NCBI GenBank assembly: GCA_002449555.1
Contig: DJXA01000115.1
Location: 1 to 6,995 of the forward strand
Length of the DNA stretch: 6,995 nucleotides
Direction: 5' to 3'
From: Atopobiaceae bacterium UBA7016
GTDB lineage: Bacteria > Actinomycetota > Coriobacteriia > Coriobacteriales > Atopobiaceae
Shown: positions 1-5,928 of the stretch, piece after piece
Position numbering within the stretch: the first letter of the stretch is position 1
Layout of the letters: each line of letters starts with the position of its first letter
The notes under the pieces: model-generated
What the model was told of the DNA's origin: nothing
The model's database searches: none
What the model saw: the letters and a program-made list of their open reading frames with translations, nothing else
Program-made: the position numbers and the translations under genes

Positions 1-56
1 ACGGAGGCTTTTGTCCGAGTGCGCCAGTCTCGGCGCACTCGGACAAAAGCCTCCGT
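1..56. repeat. Perfect 25-bp inverted repeat (long hairpin)
   Basis: Bases 1-25 are the exact reverse complement of bases 32-56, and the six-base loop reads AGTCTC. The arm runs from ACGGAGG to GTGCGCC and contains a TTTT tract (AAAA in the other arm). It lies about 55 bases past the stop codon of the minus-strand esterase gene, so it may end that transcript and possibly one arriving from the left. No T-run follows either arm, so it is not a textbook intrinsic terminator. It could instead be a dispersed palindromic element. The dyad may extend no further, but the window edge prevents checking the left side. Confidence 0.8.
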
Positions 57-72
57 CCCCAATGTCCGGCGC

Positions 73-86
73 GGGGCTACCCCCAA
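73..86. repeat. 14-base motif shared with the palindrome at 6585-6675
   Basis: GGGGCTACCCCCAA at 73-86 occurs again at 6646-6659, and as its reverse complement at 6601-6614, inside the two arms of the large palindrome at the other end of the window. The core GGGG-CTA-CCCC can itself form a tiny hairpin. The rest of 57-111 (the sequence between the first palindrome and the esterase stop) shows no other structure I can support. It may be a remnant of the same intergenic repeat family. Confidence 0.45.
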
Positions 87-111
87 CGTACACCTGCCGA
101 AGGCGTCGGGC

Positions 112-1410
112 TTATGCCAGGCTGTGCTTGCCCACCCACTGCCAAAGCGTGACGGGGAAGCCGTTCCAGCGAACGAGGCTGCCGTCGAGGTCGGTCTTGG
201 GTTCGTCGTTATAGGCCTGCACCCACACGAAGTGGCCGATCAGGCGGTTGCCGTCCGCGTCCTCGATGTGGTCGAAGTACGTGGCGTGCAGGTCCTCGGC
301 ACCAGCCGCAACCAGGCGCTTCCACGACGGCTGGAAGTGCGTGTCCACCGGCACGATGGGGTCGTCGTCAGACTGGACCCACCACATAGGCGTCTTCGCC
401 ATGGCGGCAAACTCCTCGTCGGTGGCAAGGTCGCCCACCCACGGAGCGCACACGGGCACGGCCGCGGCAAAGAAGCCAGGATACTCGGTGATGAGGCGGC
501 AGGTCATAAAGCCGCCGTTGGAGAGGCCGCCCACGTAGATGCGGTTGGTGTCGATGGCGTCGACGTGCGCGGCAACAAACTCGTCCACCAGGGCCTTGAG
601 CGCCTCGGTGTAGAAGCTCTGGTTGTCGTCCACCAGCTGGCCTTTGCCGTCCGGGTCCATCCAGAACGTGGGGCTTGAGGGCGCAAGCACCCACGCGGCG
701 CCGCCCAGCTTGCCCTGAATGTCAGAGCCGCTGATGGCCGTCAGCTTGTTGCCGCATACGGTGCGGTACGGCTCCTGACCTTCGCCCGCGCCATGCAGCC
801 ACAGCACGAGCGGCAGCTTCTGGGGCAGCGGATCCGCATGGAAGAAGCCAGGCATGGCGCGGAAGGCGTTGATGGCAGCCACGTTGGGCTCAAACCAGCC
901 GTAGTTCATCTCGACGCCGGCAAAGATGCCCTTGCCGTCAAGGTTCCAGCCATCAAGCGCGGGGCACACGTCGCCTGCGCACTCGTCAAAGACGAGGCCC
1001 ACCACGGGCGCCTCGCCCGGCACCTCGGCTGGGATAGCCGCAAGCTGCGTCACGCGATACTCCATGCCGCGGATGTAGCCACGCATCACGTCGCCGTCGA
1101 TGCGCTTGGTGAGACGGCACTCCGCCAGGTCGAGTGCCACGTGTGTGCCGGCCTCGGCGGCGTTGCCCTTCTCGTCACACACGTAGGCGGCGAGCACCTT
1201 CACATAGCCACGCGAGGGCAAAAGCGGGCCGCCGCGATGCTCGGCAGCAAGCGCGATGCCGCCCTTCTCCAGGTCCATGCGCTCGGCATAAACCGAGAAC
1301 GAACCGCAGGTCACGTCATTGGCACGAGCCGTGGCGGGCAGCTCAAGGATGAGCTTTGTCACCACAGGCCCCATGTCGGTACACGTCGTAAAGGTCTTAT
1401 AGCTTGCCAC
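112..1410 (-). CDS. Intracellular alpha/beta-hydrolase, LpqC/CE1-like esterase with N-terminal beta domain
   Basis: A predicted 432-residue serine hydrolase, most likely a carboxyl esterase or peptidase of the PHB-depolymerase/LpqC/feruloyl-esterase-like group. Residues about 195-430 form the alpha/beta-hydrolase fold. LWLHGAGEG (about 204-211) supplies the oxyanion hole, and Ser297 in GGLSNGG is the nucleophile. An Asp in SDDDPIVP (348-350) and His393 in GHFVWV complete a likely triad. Residues 1 to about 140 look like the beta-sandwich domain seen in EstA-type esterases (an inference from pattern). No signal peptide or membrane segment is visible, so it should act in the cytoplasm. The start is GTG at 1408-1410, with AAGGAG (1417-1422) six bases upstream; the stop is TAA. 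It lies 77 bases after the DUF1593 gene on the same strand, suggesting cotranscription and removal of an acyl group from an imported sugar. The exact substrate cannot be read from the sequence. Confidence 0.85.
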   Translation of the reverse strand: MASYKTFTTCTDMGPVVTKLILELPATARANDVTCGSFSVYAERMDLEKGGIALAAEHRGGPLLPSRGYVKVLAAYVCDEKGNAAEAGTHVALDLAECRLTKRIDGDVMRGYIRGMEYRVTQLAAIPAEVPGEAPVVGLVFDECAGDVCPALDGWNLDGKGIFAGVEMNYGWFEPNVAAINAFRAMPGFFHADPLPQKLPLVLWLHGAGEGQEPYRTVCGNKLTAISGSDIQGKLGGAAWVLAPSSPTFWMDPDGKGQLVDDNQSFYTEALKALVDEFVAAHVDAIDTNRIYVGGLSNGGFMTCRLITEYPGFFAAAVPVCAPWVGDLATDEEFAAMAKTPMWWVQSDDDPIVPVDTHFQPSWKRLVAAGAEDLHATYFDHIEDADGNRLIGHFVWVQAYNDEPKTDLDGSLVRWNGFPVTLWQWVGKHSLA

Positions 1411-1446
1411 GTCAATCTCCTTCCCACATCAACCTTCAAATTAACC

Positions 1447-1473
1447 GGACCAAAGGGTCGGACCTTCTGGTCC
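1447..1473 (-). other. Small alternative hairpins between the DUF1593 and esterase genes
   Basis: The 77-base gap holds GGACCA (1447-1452) that can pair with TGGTCC (1468-1473). Alternatively GGACC (1460-1464) can pair with GGTCC (1469-1473) around a four-base loop. Read on the minus strand, the longer form is followed by GGTTAATTT, so it could be a weak, leaky terminator or an mRNA-processing stem that lowers esterase expression relative to the upstream gene. The stems are short, so this is tentative. Confidence 0.3.
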
Positions 1474-1487
1474 CGTCACGGGCGCTG

Positions 1488-2984
1488 TCAGCGTACGGTT
1501 ATCCCCACCTGAGCGTAGCGGGTCATGGGACGCTCGGCGACGTCCTTAACGGTGAGCGTCAGCACGTAGCGGTCACCTGCCGCAGCGTCCGCAGGCACGG
1601 GGAACTCCGCCTCCAGGCCCGAAGCCTCCCACGCGGTGGTGCCGTCCGGCGCGAACAGGCTCCAACGGCTGACAAGCTCGTCGCCGTCGGGGTCACTCGC
1701 CGCGGCCGAGACCCGCACGCGCTCCCCCGGAGCCGCCGTCGCATCAGCACTCACATCCGTGATCACCGGCGCATGGTTGCATGCGTCCGCCTCGTGCGCG
1801 CACCATGCGGCGCGACCAGCAAAGTCCTCCTGATAGGCGCGCAAAAACGGGTTGGGATTGCTCGTCTTCGGCTTGAACGCGTCCGCCATGTTGGTGAAGT
1901 TGGGCGCACCGGCGGGTGCGGGCTCGCCGTCGCGGAAGAGCTTCCCCAGCACGGTGTCAAAGCCCGCCTCGCCAGCGCCGCGCAGGCCAAAGCGGATGAG
2001 CGGGATGTAGGTCATCGAGTCGCCCTCGGCCATGAAGTCGCCAGAATCGAACACGAGCGGCCCCACACCCGGAATGCCCCAGTCCACCGTGGCGTGCTCG
2101 CCAAACTGGTACTTCTGGGGCTCGCCCTCGTAATGCTTGCCGTCGCCGTACAGCATGTAGCGCGCCATCAGTGCACCGTTGCCCGTCGTGAGCATCCGCT
2201 CAGGCCACGGCGCCTTGAAGAGCTCGATGGAATCCGGCTGCGCGAACTTGGCGTCCACGTAGCCCGCGTAACTGAAGGGCACACGCAGCAGCTTCAGGTC
2301 CGGGAAGAGCTGCACGCCGTGGTCCAGCCAGGAGTTGTCCTGGCCCACGCCGTCCATCACACCCATCACGCGCACCTTTTCGCACACCTTCGCCTGGACG
2401 GCGGACCACTCAGGCGTGCCCTCAAACTCCTCGGCGATGGACATGAGCGCGCGGACGATGGTGTTCATGCCGCCCCACGAGAGGAGCCACAGCGTGCGCG
2501 GGTCGTCGTCCAGGATTGCGGCCTTGATGACGTCAGAGCCCGGCGTGGCCTCCCGCACATCGCCCTCAAAGGCAACGTTTCCCACGTAGGTGCGGCTGAG
2601 CAGCTCCTCGGGCGTCGGGAAGGCGGGCTCACCGGCAGCGGCAGCGTTGGCGGCAAGGAACGGGTATGCCTCGCGGTACTCGTTATCCCACAGGCGCTCG
2701 ATCCAGCCCTCGGGGAAGCGCCGATACTGCGTCAGCGCGCCAGCCTCAGGGTCCGGCCCTTGTATCTTCTCGCCCTCGTATGAGCGCACGCCCTTCGTGC
2801 GCCAGTGCGGGTTGACCTCCGCCAGCGCGTGCACGCCGTCCCCCTGGAAGTGGTACTGCGAGGAGGTGTAGACGATGGCCTCCACGTCCAGCAGATTGAG
2901 GTACAGCGCCAGATGGATGGTTGAGTTCATGTCGTCAACCTCCATGTCGGTGGTGACGATCACGCGGTTGAGCTCGCTGGCCAT
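1488..2984 (-). CDS. DUF1593 / Sde0182-like nucleoside-hydrolase-fold protein
   Basis: A 498-residue protein of the family annotated as DUF1593 or 'cellulose-binding Sde0182', whose N-terminal domain resembles inosine-uridine nucleoside hydrolases. RVIVTTDMEVDDMNS (7-21) matches the family's Asp-rich N-terminal motif; Asp13, Asp17 and Asp18 are the likely metal ligands. LLSWGGMNT (167-175) and EGDSMTYIPLIRFGLRG (320-336) are further conserved blocks. Residues about 404-498 form a separate beta-sandwich with the typical DPDGD (431-435) and a following Trp (441). The N-terminus is soluble with no signal peptide, so the protein should be cytoplasmic and is unlikely to bind polymeric cellulose. 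It probably hydrolyses an N- or O-glycosidic bond in an imported compound, which is an inference. ATG at 2982-2984 follows AAAGGA (2992-2997) by seven bases; the stop is TGA. It lies between the PTS permease and esterase genes on the same strand. Confidence 0.85.
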   Translation of the reverse strand: MASELNRVIVTTDMEVDDMNSTIHLALYLNLLDVEAIVYTSSQYHFQGDGVHALAEVNPHWRTKGVRSYEGEKIQGPDPEAGALTQYRRFPEGWIERLWDNEYREAYPFLAANAAAAGEPAFPTPEELLSRTYVGNVAFEGDVREATPGSDVIKAAILDDDPRTLWLLSWGGMNTIVRALMSIAEEFEGTPEWSAVQAKVCEKVRVMGVMDGVGQDNSWLDHGVQLFPDLKLLRVPFSYAGYVDAKFAQPDSIELFKAPWPERMLTTGNGALMARYMLYGDGKHYEGEPQKYQFGEHATVDWGIPGVGPLVFDSGDFMAEGDSMTYIPLIRFGLRGAGEAGFDTVLGKLFRDGEPAPAGAPNFTNMADAFKPKTSNPNPFLRAYQEDFAGRAAWCAHEADACNHAPVITDVSADATAAPGERVRVSAAASDPDGDELVSRWSLFAPDGTTAWEASGLEAEFPVPADAAAGDRYVLTLTVKDVAERPMTRYAQVGITVR

Positions 2985-3028
2985 GGTGAGATCCTTTCTT
3001 ATGATGTCACGAGTGAAGCTTCTGGTTC

Positions 3029-3187
3029 AAACACAGAGTTGCCGCTGTTCTTGGACAACTCTGTGGTCGAGGGTCCCTTCCAAACGCAGAGTTGTCACTA
3101 ATCCGGGGAACCTCTGCGATCGCAAGCTCCCCAGAAACGCAGAGTTGCCGCACTCTCATGGCTTCTCTGCGTCTCCTTCCTCGCAGA
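3029..3187. repeat. Three 53-bp tandem units, each with a covarying 7-bp dyad
   Basis: Units start at 3029, 3082 and 3135, exactly 53 bases apart. Each begins AAACRCAGAGTTG and carries CTCTGYG at unit positions 31-37; the remaining bases are poorly conserved. The arms CRCAGAG and CTCTGYG pair in every unit (3032-3038 with 3059-3065, 3085-3091 with 3112-3118, 3138-3144 with 3165-3171). Unit 1 has A and T where units 2 and 3 have G and C, so pairing is kept by a double change. In unit 1 the perfect stem reaches 10 bp (3032-3041 with 3056-3065). A further half-site, CGCAGAG, lies at 3182-3188. The array lies 45 bases upstream of the DUF1593 start and past the permease terminator. It could be a set of operators (53 bp is about five helical turns), a leader of stacked RNA hairpins, or an intergenic repeat element. 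Confidence 0.8.
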
Positions 3188-3192
3188 GTGGC

Positions 3193-3225
3193 AAAAGGGG
3201 CCGGGCCGCAGGTCGGTCCGGCCCC
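3193..3225 (-). terminator. Intrinsic terminator of the PTS permease gene
   Basis: GGGGCCGGGCCG (3197-3208) pairs with CGGTCCGGCCCC (3214-3225) around the loop CAGGT, giving a 12-bp stem with one G-T pair. Read on the minus strand the stem is followed by TTTT (3193-3196). It begins 22 bases past the permease stop. It should end most permease transcripts, so the DUF1593 and esterase genes probably depend on their own promoter or on read-through. Confidence 0.85.
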
Positions 3226-3247
3226 AGAAGGAAGGGGACGTCAGTGA

Positions 3248-4666
3248 TTACGCGAGCTCCTCGAGCTCTTCCTTGCTGAAGCCGAAGAGGTAGGTGACGA
3301 TTGCTGCGACGACCACGGACACCAGGCAGCCAATGACGGCCTTGACCACGTTTCCGCCGCCACCCTGCAGGTAGTTCAGGAAGACCAGCAGGTTGGTGCC
3401 ACCACCGGCCATGTAGTACGTCACGCCCAGGATGCCGCAGATCAGCGCGCCCGCCGCGCCGCCAGCAAACATGCCCAGCATGGTACGACGCCAGCGCATG
3501 ATTACACCGAAGAGCGCGGGCTCGGTGACGCCGCCGGCAAGAGCGGAGATGACGTAACCAAGGCAGAGACCCTTCTCGTCCTTCTCTTTGATGCGCAGGA
3601 AGGCACCGATAGCGCAGCCCCACACGGCGAACATGGCGCTGTTGGTGGCAACGAACAGCCACTTGTCATAGCCCTGCTCCATGATCTGGACGATGGCGAG
3701 CATGATGATGGGCATGTGCATGCCACCCACGACCATGAGCTGCCAGATGGCACCAAGGATGGCCATGGCAAGGAGGGTACCGATACCGCCGGAGTTGCCG
3801 ATGGCAAAGAGGATGTTGCCCAGGAAGCCGCCGATGATGTTACCGATCGGGCCCATGACGCAAAGCGCAATGGGGATGGTGAGGGCAACGGTGCAGAACG
3901 GTGTGAAGACCGTGGAGAGGGTGTCGGGCATGATCTTCTTGATGCGCTTCTCAAGCCAAGCGAGCACCGGCATGGTGAGCATGATGGGCAGGACCGACTG
4001 GCCATAGTCAGCAGCCGCGATGGGAATACCGTAGACCGAGATCTGGGCGCCTTCCGCTGCAGTCGAGACGATAGTCGGCGAGACGAACAGGCCACCGATG
4101 AAGAGGCCCAGAGCCTGCGTGCAGCCCAGCTTCTTGGCCGCAGCCCAGCCGAGGTACACGGGCAGGAAGTAGAAGGACGCATCGTAGATGGTCTGGTAGA
4201 GGAACTGGTAGGTGGCGCTCTCCTCGGCAATGAGGCCCAGCAGCTGCGGCCCAAGCACCACGGCGATGGTGCGGAAGAGGCCGCCTGCCATCATGAGAGG
4301 GATCATCTGGGTCATGGTGCCAGACAGGTAGTCGAGGATGACGTTGCCGAGGTTCTTGAGCTCGAACTTCTCCTCCTTGGCGTCGTCGAGGTTCTCGTCA
4401 ACGTAGCTGCCGCGGGCCACGCCAGAGATGGCGATGAACTCGTCGAGGACCTTGGGCACGTTCTGGCCGATGATAACCTGCAGCTGCGCACCAGAGAACT
4501 GGGCGCCCAAGACACCCTTGACCTTCTTGAGGCCCTCGAGGTCAGCCTTGCTGTTGTCCTTCAGGGTGAGGCGTAGGCGCGTCATGCAGTTGGTGGCGAC
4601 GCTTACGTTCTCGGCACCTCCTACGAGCGGCAGCACGTCGGCGGCGATTTGCTTGTTGTCGGCCAT
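3248..4666 (-). CDS. PTS EIIBC permease, glucose/glucoside superfamily (no EIIA domain)
   Basis: A 472-residue membrane permease that imports a sugar while phosphorylating it. Residues 1 to about 85 are the EIIB domain, with the phospho-accepting Cys27 in TNCMTRLRL. After a linker (about 86-105), residues about 106-462 form the multi-spanning EIIC domain. This has GGMHMP (314-319) and the hallmark GVTEPALFG (379-387), whose Glu382 is expected to contact the sugar. The B-then-C order is that of beta-glucoside, sucrose, trehalose and MurNAc permeases. The protein stops after EIIC, so EIIA must be supplied by another protein. The substrate is not readable from sequence. The start is ATG at 4664-4666, with AAAGGAGG at 4671-4678. 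An in-frame ATG 15 codons upstream would put the Shine-Dalgarno inside the coding region and would precede the EIIB domain, so it was not used. The stop is TAA. It is divergent from the LacI gene and is its most likely target. Confidence 0.93.
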   Translation of the reverse strand: MADNKQIAADVLPLVGGAENVSVATNCMTRLRLTLKDNSKADLEGLKKVKGVLGAQFSGAQLQVIIGQNVPKVLDEFIAISGVARGSYVDENLDDAKEEKFELKNLGNVILDYLSGTMTQMIPLMMAGGLFRTIAVVLGPQLLGLIAEESATYQFLYQTIYDASFYFLPVYLGWAAAKKLGCTQALGLFIGGLFVSPTIVSTAAEGAQISVYGIPIAAADYGQSVLPIMLTMPVLAWLEKRIKKIMPDTLSTVFTPFCTVALTIPIALCVMGPIGNIIGGFLGNILFAIGNSGGIGTLLAMAILGAIWQLMVVGGMHMPIIMLAIVQIMEQGYDKWLFVATNSAMFAVWGCAIGAFLRIKEKDEKGLCLGYVISALAGGVTEPALFGVIMRWRRTMLGMFAGGAAGALICGILGVTYYMAGGGTNLLVFLNYLQGGGGNVVKAVIGCLVSVVVAAIVTYLFGFSKEELEELA

Positions 4667-4724
4667 TCTTCCTCCTTTGGTTGGTGGCCTTCCCTTCCGT
4701 AGCCTGCACAATACGAGGGTGGGA

Positions 4725-4749
4725 ACTAAAGAACAATCTATTCTTTAGT
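4725..4749. promoter_or_regulatory. Candidate operator O1, ACTAAA-N13-TTTAGT
   Basis: ACTAAAGAA (4725-4733) is the exact reverse complement of TTCTTTAGT (4741-4749), giving a 9-bp perfect dyad around seven bases. The outer half-sites and their 13-base spacing match O2 at 4838-4862. It sits 58 bases before the permease start, where bound LacI-type regulator could block initiation or elongation. It would also form a hairpin in the permease leader RNA, so an RNA role cannot be excluded. Confidence 0.65.
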
Positions 4750-4782
4750 CGTTTTGCTCAAGAAACTGCTAAACTTGTTTCT

Positions 4783-4824
4783 GACCTGCGGTTTTGCATT
4801 CTTTTAGAAAAGTTTACGCAGGTC
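4783..4824. promoter_or_regulatory. Wide inverted repeat in the divergent promoter region
   Basis: GACCTGCG (4783-4790) is the exact reverse complement of CGCAGGTC (4817-4824), with 26 AT-rich bases between them that contain the small palindrome CTTTT-AG-AAAAG (4801-4812). It covers the middle of the divergent region and overlaps a candidate -35 element. It may be a site for a second regulator or for global control of sugar genes; no known motif is recognised. Confidence 0.4.
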
Positions 4825-4826
4825 AA
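4798..4826 (-). promoter_or_regulatory. Candidate promoter for the PTS permease
   Basis: On the minus strand, TTGACC (4821-4826) is followed after 17 bases by AAGAAT (4798-4803). These match the sigma-70 consensus at five of six and four of six positions. Transcription would start near 4791 and run through O1. An alternative is TTGAGC (4756-4761) with TAGATT (4735-4740), spaced by 15 bases, whose -10 lies inside O1. The sequence does not decide between them. Confidence 0.35.
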
Positions 4827-4840
4827 CGCACTGATTTACT
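4813..4840 (+). promoter_or_regulatory. Candidate promoter for the LacI gene
   Basis: TTTACG (4813-4818) and TTTACT (4835-4840), separated by 16 bases, each match the sigma-70 consensus at four of six positions. The start would be near 4847, giving a leader of about 15 bases that contains the ribosome binding site and most of O2. The match is weak, but the position fits autorepression. Confidence 0.25.
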
Positions 4841-4862
4841 AAATTGATTAGTGAGGTTTAGT
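4838..4862. promoter_or_regulatory. Candidate operator O2, ACTAAA-N13-TTTAGT
   Basis: The half-sites ACTAAA (4838-4843) and TTTAGT (4857-4862) repeat O1 with identical sequence and spacing, while the 13 bases between them differ. The site covers the ribosome binding site (GTGAGG, 4851-4856), and its last base is the first base of the LacI start codon. Binding here would repress the regulator's own gene. O1 and O2 are 113 bp apart, so a DNA loop across the whole divergent region is possible. Confidence 0.6.
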
Positions 4863-5863
4863 TGAGTATCACCATCAAGGACATCGCCAGGGAGCTCCAT
4901 CTCTCCGAATCCGCCGTCTCTCTTGCCCTCAACCAACGCCCCGGGGTGAGCGACGCCACCCGGCAGCGTGTCATCGCGTGCGCACGGTCGCTCGGCTATG
5001 ACCTGGGGCGGCTGAGGGCCCGCGGCAACGCAGGCCGTTCCGTGCTGCTCGTCCACTACCAGAAGCGCATCCACACCCCCGTGGCCTTCTTCTCCACGCT
5101 TCTGGCCAGCGCCGAGCGCGAGCTGCGCAAGAGCGACATCTCGCTGGTGAGCGTGGTGGTTGACGGCAACCTCGACGTGCCGAGCCAGCTTGAGCGGCAC
5201 ATCTCTCCCGGCTGCGCAGGCATCATCGTGCTTGCGACCGAGATGGACGGGGGCGACTGGTCGCACTTCTCTTCGCTTGGCATGCCCGTGGTGCTTCTGG
5301 ATACCGATATAGGTGGCGCCGACACGTCGTGCGTGACCATCAACAACCGCGAGGGCGCGCGGCAGGCCACACGGCTCTTGCTTGCCGAGGGCCGCGGATG
5401 CCCGGGCCTGCTTGACTCGACGCTGCCGCTCACCAACTTCCGCGAGCGCGCGGACGGGTTCTTCAGCACCGTGCATGACGCGGGCTACCCCACTGCCGCG
5501 GTGCAGACGCTCAAGCTGAGCCCCTACGTAGACGGGTCCGAGATCGACCTCTCCGAGCGACTTGACGCGGGGCTCGTCCCCGCCACGAGCTACGTTGCCG
5601 TCAACGACCACGTCGCCATCGGGGCCATGCGCGCCCTACAGGCGCACGGCTATCGCATCCCCGAGGACGTGTCCGTTGTGGGCTTCGACAACACCGAGCT
5701 TGCCAGCTATGTCAGCCCCGCGCTCACCAGCTTGAACGTGCCGCTCGACTACTACTCGCACCTTGCTGTGCGGCTCCTGCTCGACCTGATGGACGGCGCC
5801 GAGCGGCACCCCATACGCATCGAGGTGACCCCCACCCTCGTACGGCGCGCATCCACGCGGTAA
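4862..5863 (+). CDS. LacI-family transcriptional repressor
   Basis: A 333-residue regulator that probably senses a sugar and represses the divergent permease locus. Residues 3-24 are the LacI helix-turn-helix, starting ITIKDIAREL with the recognition helix in SESAVSLALN. Residues about 60-330 form the periplasmic-binding-protein-like effector domain, with RERADGF (194-200), AVNDHVAIGA (246-255), SVVGFDNTEL (271-280) and SPALTSLNVP (285-294). The hinge is unusual: after LGYD the segment GRLRARGNAGRS (49-60) is about two residues shorter than usual. It also lacks the common A-R-S-L leucine that inserts into the minor groove. TTG at 4862-4864 is the start, because a stop codon lies directly upstream in frame, the HTH begins at residue 3, and GAGG lies five bases before it. 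The stop is TAA. Two ACTAAA-N13-TTTAGT sites in its upstream region are its likely operators. Confidence 0.93.
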   Translation: MSITIKDIARELHLSESAVSLALNQRPGVSDATRQRVIACARSLGYDLGRLRARGNAGRSVLLVHYQKRIHTPVAFFSTLLASAERELRKSDISLVSVVVDGNLDVPSQLERHISPGCAGIIVLATEMDGGDWSHFSSLGMPVVLLDTDIGGADTSCVTINNREGARQATRLLLAEGRGCPGLLDSTLPLTNFRERADGFFSTVHDAGYPTAAVQTLKLSPYVDGSEIDLSERLDAGLVPATSYVAVNDHVAIGAMRALQAHGYRIPEDVSVVGFDNTELASYVSPALTSLNVPLDYYSHLAVRLLLDLMDGAERHPIRIEVTPTLVRRASTR

Positions 5864-5884
5864 CGCCGACACCATTCGCAAATG

Positions 5885-5893
5885 TGCGACAAT
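5885..5893 (+). promoter_or_regulatory. Candidate extended -10 element for the kinase-like gene
   Basis: TGC-GACAAT (5885-5893) fits an extended -10 with four of six matches to TATAAT, located 36 bases before the ATG at 5929. No convincing -35 is seen around 5865-5870. It lies just after the LacI stop, and the 65-base gap has no clear terminator, so read-through from the LacI gene is also possible. Confidence 0.3.
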
Positions 5894-5928
5894 GGGAGCA
5901 CCACATCTGCGCGCGGAAGGAGCGTCCC

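Noticed and set aside
1404..2783. 459-codon open frame on the plus strand, opposite the DUF1593 gene
   Set aside because: It has no recognisable domain, is rich in Arg/Val/His as expected of an antisense frame in high-GC DNA, and overlaps a gene with clear family motifs and a ribosome binding site.
2992..3030. Promoter for the DUF1593 gene from TTGAAC (3025-3030) and CATCAT (3001-3006)
   Set aside because: The implied transcription start would fall inside the ribosome binding site at 2992-2997, so this pair is unlikely to be used.
3029..3187. CRISPR array from the three regularly spaced repeats
   Set aside because: The conserved blocks are 13 and 7 bases inside a 53-base unit, not a 24-37 base repeat with unique spacers, and no cas gene is nearby.
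3716..4576. 286-codon plus-strand open frame opposite the permease gene
   Set aside because: The composition (many Asp, His, Glu and Gly) is that of a reversed membrane-protein frame, with no domain match.
4667..4711. 15-codon N-terminal extension of the permease
   Set aside because: It would place the strong AAAGGAGG site inside the gene and adds a basic stretch not expected before the EIIB domain.
4823..5611. 262-codon minus-strand open frame opposite the LacI gene
   Set aside because: It is antisense to a clear LacI-family protein, has no motif, and its end runs into the operator region.
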